Shown one piece after another: positions 5,990 to 10,036 of a stretch of 10,036 nt of DNA (the first letter of the stretch is position 1; each line of letters begins with the position of its first letter). The notes beneath the pieces are model-generated. The model saw nothing but the letters and a program-made list of their open reading frames with translations, was not told the DNA's origin and ran no database searches. Made by a program: the position numbers and the translations under genes. The stretch comes from an uncultured Sphingomonadaceae bacterium (GTDB lineage: Bacteria; Pseudomonadota; Alphaproteobacteria; Sphingomonadales; Sphingomonadaceae), in contig CAMLKX010000052.1 in assembly GCA_946480515.1 (NCBI GenBank), positions 1 through 10,036 on the forward strand, written 5' to 3'.

Positions 5990-6478
5990 ATGCGGATCGA
6001 TCGGATCAAGGCGCAGCGGACCTGGACAGAGGCGATCGTCATTCGTTTATTTCGCCGCTGGGTGGCTGCTCGGGCGGAGGGGGTGAACGCAACCGCGAGC
6101 CTCGTGTCACTTGGAGGACAGCTCCAAGTTCCGCCGATGCTGCCCGTCGCCCTCGAAAGTATGCTGCAACTTACCGAAGCCTGCCTGGGCCGTACACTTC
6201 AGGCGGAGTGCTGCTGCAGCCAATCCCTCAGTGCTGACGAACGCGCGATCCTGCTGCTCATAGCCGATGGAGACGGGGCTGGCTCGACGCGATCGTGCCC
6301 GGCGATCCCGCATGGATTGCCGGGAGCATTGGTATGGGCTGTCTCAAGCGTGCGCCTGCTGATTGTGGACCAGCTCAACGGCCTTGCGATCGATATGCCG
6401 GAACGCTGCCCGTTCGAGCAGGCGGACGGATCAGCCTCCGAACGGAATCGGAGAGCCCTTCCGGCACATGGTGAGTAA
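5990..6478 (+). CDS. Uncharacterised 162-residue protein, probably helical
   Basis: I do not recognise a named domain. The N-terminal half looks helical and basic (TWTEAIVIRLFRRWVAARAEG). Next come SLGGQLQVPPMLPVALESMLQLTEACLGR and a short cysteine cluster, AECCCSQSLS (about 72-81). A segment with SADERAILLLIADGDG follows, and a hydrophobic stretch, GALVWAVSSVRLLIVDQL (about 112-129). The tail is polar. The helix, SxDER, LLxLL arrangement reminds me of small uncharacterised sphingomonad proteins, but that is an impression only. There is no signal peptide. The ATG at 5990 is the natural start, with a weak AGAAG site that lies inside a hairpin. The last 48 bases overlap the 3' end of the convergent lipoprotein gene, so one of the two ends may be mis-set or the overlap is real. 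The coding call rests on length, an amino acid mix that looks like protein, and the open divergent region before it. Confidence 0.62.
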   Translation: MRIDRIKAQRTWTEAIVIRLFRRWVAARAEGVNATASLVSLGGQLQVPPMLPVALESMLQLTEACLGRTLQAECCCSQSLSADERAILLLIADGDGAGSTRSCPAIPHGLPGALVWAVSSVRLLIVDQLNGLAIDMPERCPFEQADGSASERNRRALPAHGE

Positions 6479-7627
6479 GCCGCGCTCTGTCCGCAGGATG
6501 AGCCGCTCGTGATCGTCAAACCCGAACCCGTCCGGCCGGGTCACCGCTAGGGGTGAGATCGGACCACCGACCGGGACAGGTTCGCCGGGCACGAATGGAG
6601 TCGCCGCCGCCGCGCAGGCGGGTTCCTCCCCCAGCTGCAGGACCAACTTCGGCCCATCCGCTCGATAGTCAGCATTGCAACCGGCGTTGTCGCGCATCCG
6701 TTTCTCATCGATCGCGAGGGTGATCGGGCCTTCATGATAGCCGCCCAGCAACGTGTTGCCGCACGCCTGATACTCACCCGCAAGCTGCCGATTGGGCGGC
6801 GGCGGCCGCCGCGCCACCAGGCCTGGCCCGCCGGTGAGAATGATCCGATCCCCCTGAACTTGGTAGGATGTGGCCAAAGTGATCGCACTGGTCATCAGCG
6901 AGTCTTCGGCTGCGTCCTCCGGGGCACATCCGATGGCGGTCGACATGATCGGCGTGGTCACGGAGATCCGGCCGGGCGCGGGGATCGTGAATGGCCCGCC
7001 GGTGCTGTTGCAGTCTGCGACGACGCCGATTGTCCGCATTGCGATAGTCAGGGTCGGCGGGCGGCGCTCGGTCACCAGCGGCCGTCCTCCGATCGCCTCA
7101 ATGATCCATCGCCCGGCGAGATTCGGATATGGCTCGATCGGACGGGTTAGCAGCGCTTGAGTCCCATCCCTGGCGCTCAGGACCAACGTTCGTTGGTCGC
7201 TCCGTTCCCATGTTGCCGCCTGGTCGAGAAAGGCGGTCAGTCGCCGCTCGCTCGCAGCAGCTTCGGTTCGGCCTGCTGCATTGGGCGCCGCACATTTGCC
7301 GATCCGCACCCTCTCACGCCGCGTAATCGTGAGACGCTGGTCATCGAGCCGATAGAAAGCCGGGTAGCCGCCGCTGCATCCGGCACCATGGTTGAGGAAC
7401 CCGCCCGCGCTAAAGTTGATCCAGCCGTTGAAGCGGTTGAAGTCCGCCCCCGCGAGCCGCTCGACTTGCCATTGCCCGCCGAGCGGATCGATGCGTTCGA
7501 GGAAGGTGCCGTCGTCGACCGGCCCTCCCCGGTTTGGCTGGGCTGCAGCAGTAGGCACCGCCTGTTCCGGTGATTTCTCGCAGGCCGCTGCCGCCATCAA
7601 CGCGGCCACCCAGACGACTGACTTCAT
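6431..7627 (-). CDS. Lipoprotein with three META/HslJ-like modules
   Basis: A 398-residue predicted lipoprotein. The N-terminus MKSVVWVAALMAAAAC is a short signal peptide with a lipobox-like AAAAC, so C16 would be lipidated; a proline-rich linker follows to about residue 48. Three similar blocks come next. At 49-162, LGGQWQVERLAG leads to C84 and C112. At 169-275, LAGRWIIEAIGG leads to C206-N207 and C234, then SLMTSAITLATSYQVQGDRIILTG. At 282-388, LAGEYQACGN leads to C317-N318 and C338. The middle block is the clearest META (DUF306) match: W near the start, a CN motif, a C-containing strand and a final Y..QGD..ILTG strand. META proteins such as HslJ are linked to heat-shock-related drug resistance in E. 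coli and are usually one domain. The gene begins 40 bases after the histidine kinase stop, suggesting one transcript. The last residues overlap the convergent gene. Confidence 0.8.
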   Translation of the reverse strand: MKSVVWVAALMAAAACEKSPEQAVPTAAAQPNRGGPVDDGTFLERIDPLGGQWQVERLAGADFNRFNGWINFSAGGFLNHGAGCSGGYPAFYRLDDQRLTITRRERVRIGKCAAPNAAGRTEAAASERRLTAFLDQAATWERSDQRTLVLSARDGTQALLTRPIEPYPNLAGRWIIEAIGGRPLVTERRPPTLTIAMRTIGVVADCNSTGGPFTIPAPGRISVTTPIMSTAIGCAPEDAAEDSLMTSAITLATSYQVQGDRIILTGGPGLVARRPPPPNRQLAGEYQACGNTLLGGYHEGPITLAIDEKRMRDNAGCNADYRADGPKLVLQLGEEPACAAAATPFVPGEPVPVGGPISPLAVTRPDGFGFDDHERLILRTERGLLTMCRKGSPIPFGG

Positions 7628-7644
7628 GTCCGGCTAACGCCGAC
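7628..7644 (-). promoter_or_regulatory. Short hairpin touching the lipoprotein start codon
   Basis: Read on the minus strand, GTCGGC and GCCGGAC pair around a GTTA loop to give six base pairs with one bulged G. The 3' arm includes the only purine-rich patch (CCGGAC) directly before the ATG at 7627. It could lower translation of the lipoprotein relative to the kinase. Short GC stems are common in this DNA, so chance is a serious alternative. Confidence 0.22.
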
Positions 7645-7667
7645 CAGAATGTTTAGCTCCAAAGCGC

Positions 7668-10036
7668 TCAGTGAACCGGTGCGTCCGCTTCAGCCAGCAT
7701 GTGGGCAAGCTCGGCCGCCCGGAACGGCTTCTCCAGACGCGGAAGATCAGGAGCGAGCCCTTCCGCCTCGGCATAGCCCGATACGATCAGCGCGCGCAGG
7801 CGCGGAAACCGCTGCTTCAGCCTACGCGCCAACTCGACCCCGGTCATTCCCGGCATCAGGTGATCGGTCACGAGCAGGTCCGGCCTGAGGCCCGCCTCAA
7901 CCAGGGTGATCGCTTCTTCGGCATCGCTCGCCTCGACGACGGTATAGCCAAGCTCAGCCAGCATCTCCGCGCTGCTCGAACGCACAAGCTCCTCGTCGTC
8001 GACCAGCAGGACCAGTCCGAAAGCCGAGATCGGCTCCTCTCGATCGGGGATATCGCTCGTGATTGAAACCTGTTTAGCCTCCCGCAGCCACAGGTCGACC
8101 CTCGTCCCAAGCCCAGGCCGGCTGGAAATGGTCATCGCACCGCCGAGTTGCGCCGCCAACCCATGCACCATCGATAATCCGAGGCCGGTACCCTTCCCCA
8201 CACCTTTGGTGCTGAAGAAGGGTTCGATCGCCCGCTTCAGCGTGGCCTGGTCCATGCCGATGCCGGTATCGCTGACGGACAGCCGGACATAATCTCCCGG
8301 TCTGAGACCCGACAAATGACTCTTCCCGATGCGTTCTGACGCTGCCGCAATCGTGATTGTCCCGCCGTCGGGCATTGCATCGCGCGCATTCACCGACAGG
8401 TTAAGCAGCGCCATTTCCAGTTGGTTGGTGTCGCCGATTGCAGGTGGTAGCGAGTCCGGCAAGTTGATCGACACGCGCACTTGCGGCCCGGTCGTGCTGT
8501 CGACAAGATCCGCCATTCCGCGCACCAGCTTGTCGAGGCTGATGGCCGTCGGTTGCAGCGGTTGGCGGCGAGCAAAGGCCAGCAGCCGCTGCACCAGCGT
8601 CTTGGCCCGCTCTGCCGAGGTCAGCGCGCCGATAATCGTCCGCTGCGCCCGTTCATCCCCGATCCCGCGCCGCTGCAACATGTCCAGTCCACCGATGATC
8701 GGCGACAGCAGATTGTTGAAGTCGTGCGCCACCCCGCCGGTCAGCTGGCCCATCGCCTCCATCTTCTGGCTCTGCCGAAGGGCTTCCTGGGCGGCCTGAA
8801 GTTCAGAAGCCGTTTCGCGCTGAGCGGTCACATCGCGGCCAACGGCGTAAAACACCTCCCCTTCAGGCACCAAATTCCAGGCGATCCATCGCCACGATCC
8901 ATCTTTGTGCTGCAGCCTGTTCTCGAAGTCCGTGATTGCCTCGCCGCGCCCGAGCCGATCGAGCACTTGCCGTAACGGCTCCTGGTCGTCCGGGTGCAAC
9001 TGCAGGTCAGCGCTGCGTGACAGGAGTGTTTCCTGGTCAAATCCCAGTGTTGCCGACCAGGCGGGATTGATCGCCCGCAGATTGCCTTCGAAGTCCATGA
9101 TGGCGAACAGGTCGCCGCTCATCTCCCAGGCGCGGTTGCGCTCGCGCGTACGTTGCTCGACTTCCTGCTCGAGCTGTTCGCGCGAGTGGCTGAGCAATTC
9201 ACGAGCCTCAATAATTTCCTGGATGTCGGTGCAAGTTCCGAACCAGCGGGTGATCTGCCCCTGATCATCGCGCACGCATTGCGCCCGTCCGAGTACCCAG
9301 CGATACTGCCCCGATCGGTGCCGCAGCCGATATTCGATATGGTAGGGTTCGCCAGTCTCGAGGCTGTGCCTCCAAACGACCCAGGCCCGTTGCTGATCGT
9401 CCGGGTGGAAGGTGCCGTTCCATTCTTCCCCATCGGTCGAGCCGCGCGGAACGCCGGTATATTCGTACCAGCGTTCATTATAATAATCGTGGAACCCGTC
9501 GGGACGGGTCGACCAAACCATCTGGTCGATCGAATTGGCAATGGCGTGGAATTTCTCTTCGGAATCGCGCAGGCGAGCCTCGGCCGCGACCCGCTGCACA
9601 TTGGCCCAGCAGCGTTCCACCACGGCTTCGACCAAGCTGATCTCCGCCTCGGTCCAGTCGCGCGGGCGATCCTGATGCACGGCCATCATCGCAACCAGCC
9701 GTCCGTCCTTGACCAGCGGGCAGCAGATGATTGCCTGGACGCCAATCGACAGGAACATCTCACGCCCGTCCTCTGGCGCGAGCTCATCCATATCGCGCAC
9801 AACCAAGGTGCGCCCGTGCCGCAGTTCGTGGGCGGCGCGCGATCCGAACAGATCCAGGCTGTAGGTGCCCGCCGAAGTGGCAACGCCGGGACTGGAATAA
9901 TCGCTTCTGATGACGAAGCGATTGTTATCGGGATCAACGTCGGCGTAGGCGCAGCGTGAGGCGTTGATGTGGGTCGCGAGCCTTTCGGCCGCTGCCAGCA
10001 TCGCCTCCGGAGCCTCGCACGACGCTTTCAGCGCCT
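7668..10036 (-). CDS. Hybrid sensor histidine kinase, GAF-PAS-PAS-HisKA-HATPase-REC (5' end outside the window)
   Basis: A cytoplasmic-looking hybrid kinase; numbering is from the ATG at 10001. The frame stays open to the window edge (11 more codons, ending CEAPEA), and those residues continue the first GAF helix (PEAMLAAAERLATHINASRCAY). The true start is therefore probably outside. Domains in order: GAF about 1-140; PAS/PAC 1 about 150-265 (ending WFGTCTDIQE); a coiled coil about 265-292; PAS 2 about 293-395 (ending AVGRDVTAQRE); HisKA with the phospho-acceptor H426 in VAHDFNNLL; HATPase with N538 (N box), DTGIG at 578-582 and GKGTGLGLS at 602-610; then a receiver about 662-775 with D668 and D669, phospho-acceptor D713, S741 and K758. 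All key residues for autophosphorylation and phosphotransfer to its own receiver are present. No membrane segments are visible, so the signal is probably intracellular. There is no DNA-binding output, so a phosphorelay partner elsewhere is expected. The META lipoprotein gene follows by 40 bases. Confidence 0.95.
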   Translation of the reverse strand, partial: ALKASCEAPEAMLAAAERLATHINASRCAYADVDPDNNRFVIRSDYSSPGVATSAGTYSLDLFGSRAAHELRHGRTLVVRDMDELAPEDGREMFLSIGVQAIICCPLVKDGRLVAMMAVHQDRPRDWTEAEISLVEAVVERCWANVQRVAAEARLRDSEEKFHAIANSIDQMVWSTRPDGFHDYYNERWYEYTGVPRGSTDGEEWNGTFHPDDQQRAWVVWRHSLETGEPYHIEYRLRHRSGQYRWVLGRAQCVRDDQGQITRWFGTCTDIQEIIEARELLSHSREQLEQEVEQRTRERNRAWEMSGDLFAIMDFEGNLRAINPAWSATLGFDQETLLSRSADLQLHPDDQEPLRQVLDRLGRGEAITDFENRLQHKDGSWRWIAWNLVPEGEVFYAVGRDVTAQRETASELQAAQEALRQSQKMEAMGQLTGGVAHDFNNLLSPIIGGLDMLQRRGIGDERAQRTIIGALTSAERAKTLVQRLLAFARRQPLQPTAISLDKLVRGMADLVDSTTGPQVRVSINLPDSLPPAIGDTNQLEMALLNLSVNARDAMPDGGTITIAAASERIGKSHLSGLRPGDYVRLSVSDTGIGMDQATLKRAIEPFFSTKGVGKGTGLGLSMVHGLAAQLGGAMTISSRPGLGTRVDLWLREAKQVSITSDIPDREEPISAFGLVLLVDDEELVRSSSAEMLAELGYTVVEASDAEEAITLVEAGLRPDLLVTDHLMPGMTGVELARRLKQRFPRLRALIVSGYAEAEGLAPDLPRLEKPFRAAELAHMLAEADAPVH

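Noticed and set aside
9153..9959. Plus-strand frame of 268 codons opposite the histidine kinase
   Set aside because: It is fully antisense to the GAF and PAS domains of an unambiguous kinase. It has no family signature and no upstream ribosome binding site that stands out.
1..10036. Mobile elements, CRISPR arrays, tRNA or rRNA genes
   Set aside because: I saw no transposase or integrase motifs, no spaced short repeats, no terminal inverted repeats and no tRNA-like sequence. A covariance-model scan would be needed to exclude small RNAs.

Overview
The window is GC-rich, densely coded and of alphaproteobacterial character. The gene content, an orphan AtuA-like protein, a bacterial Coq4-family protein and a PAS-rich hybrid histidine kinase, fits Sphingomonadales best. 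That placement is inferred from gene content and codon use, not proven. No RNA genes, CRISPR arrays, insertion sequences, integrases or long repeats were found.

Layout. (1) Positions 1-299 hold the last 40 codons of an unidentified plus-strand gene and then a short non-coding gap with a possible general-stress (EcfG-type) promoter. (2) 300-1595, plus strand: a stand-alone family 1 glycoside-hydrolase-like protein with both catalytic glutamates. (3) 5739 down to 1604, minus strand: an operon-like run of four genes: a nucleotide-sugar 4,6-dehydratase/epimerase of the CDP-glucose 4,6-dehydratase type, an AtuA-like (DUF1446) protein, a Coq4-family protein with an intact metal-binding motif, and a 109-residue protein I cannot identify. 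It meets the glycoside hydrolase gene tail to tail, 8 nt apart. (4) 5740-5989: a non-coding divergent control region. It contains two GGAACG repeats and a hairpin that pairs with the weak ribosome binding site of the next gene. (5) 5990-6478, plus strand: an uncharacterised 162-residue protein whose 3' end overlaps the next gene on the other strand. (6) 10036 down to 6431, minus strand: a hybrid histidine kinase (GAF-PAS-PAS-HisKA-HATPase-REC, its N-terminus outside the window), followed after 40 nt by a lipoprotein that appears to carry three META/HslJ-like modules.

How the genes may work together. The minus-strand run joins enzymes not normally associated with one another: sugar-nucleotide 4,6-dehydration, an AtuA-like protein from the acyclic-terpene/isoprenoid acid world, and a Coq4-type protein of prenylquinone metabolism. 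With the neighbouring glycosidase this suggests metabolism of a glycosylated isoprenoid or of a small deoxysugar conjugate, but that is a hypothesis. The kinase-lipoprotein pair looks like a separate sensing/envelope unit. The best candidate for something undescribed is the dehydratase-AtuA-Coq4-small protein operon; the lipoprotein architecture and the leader hairpin at 5965-5987 come next.
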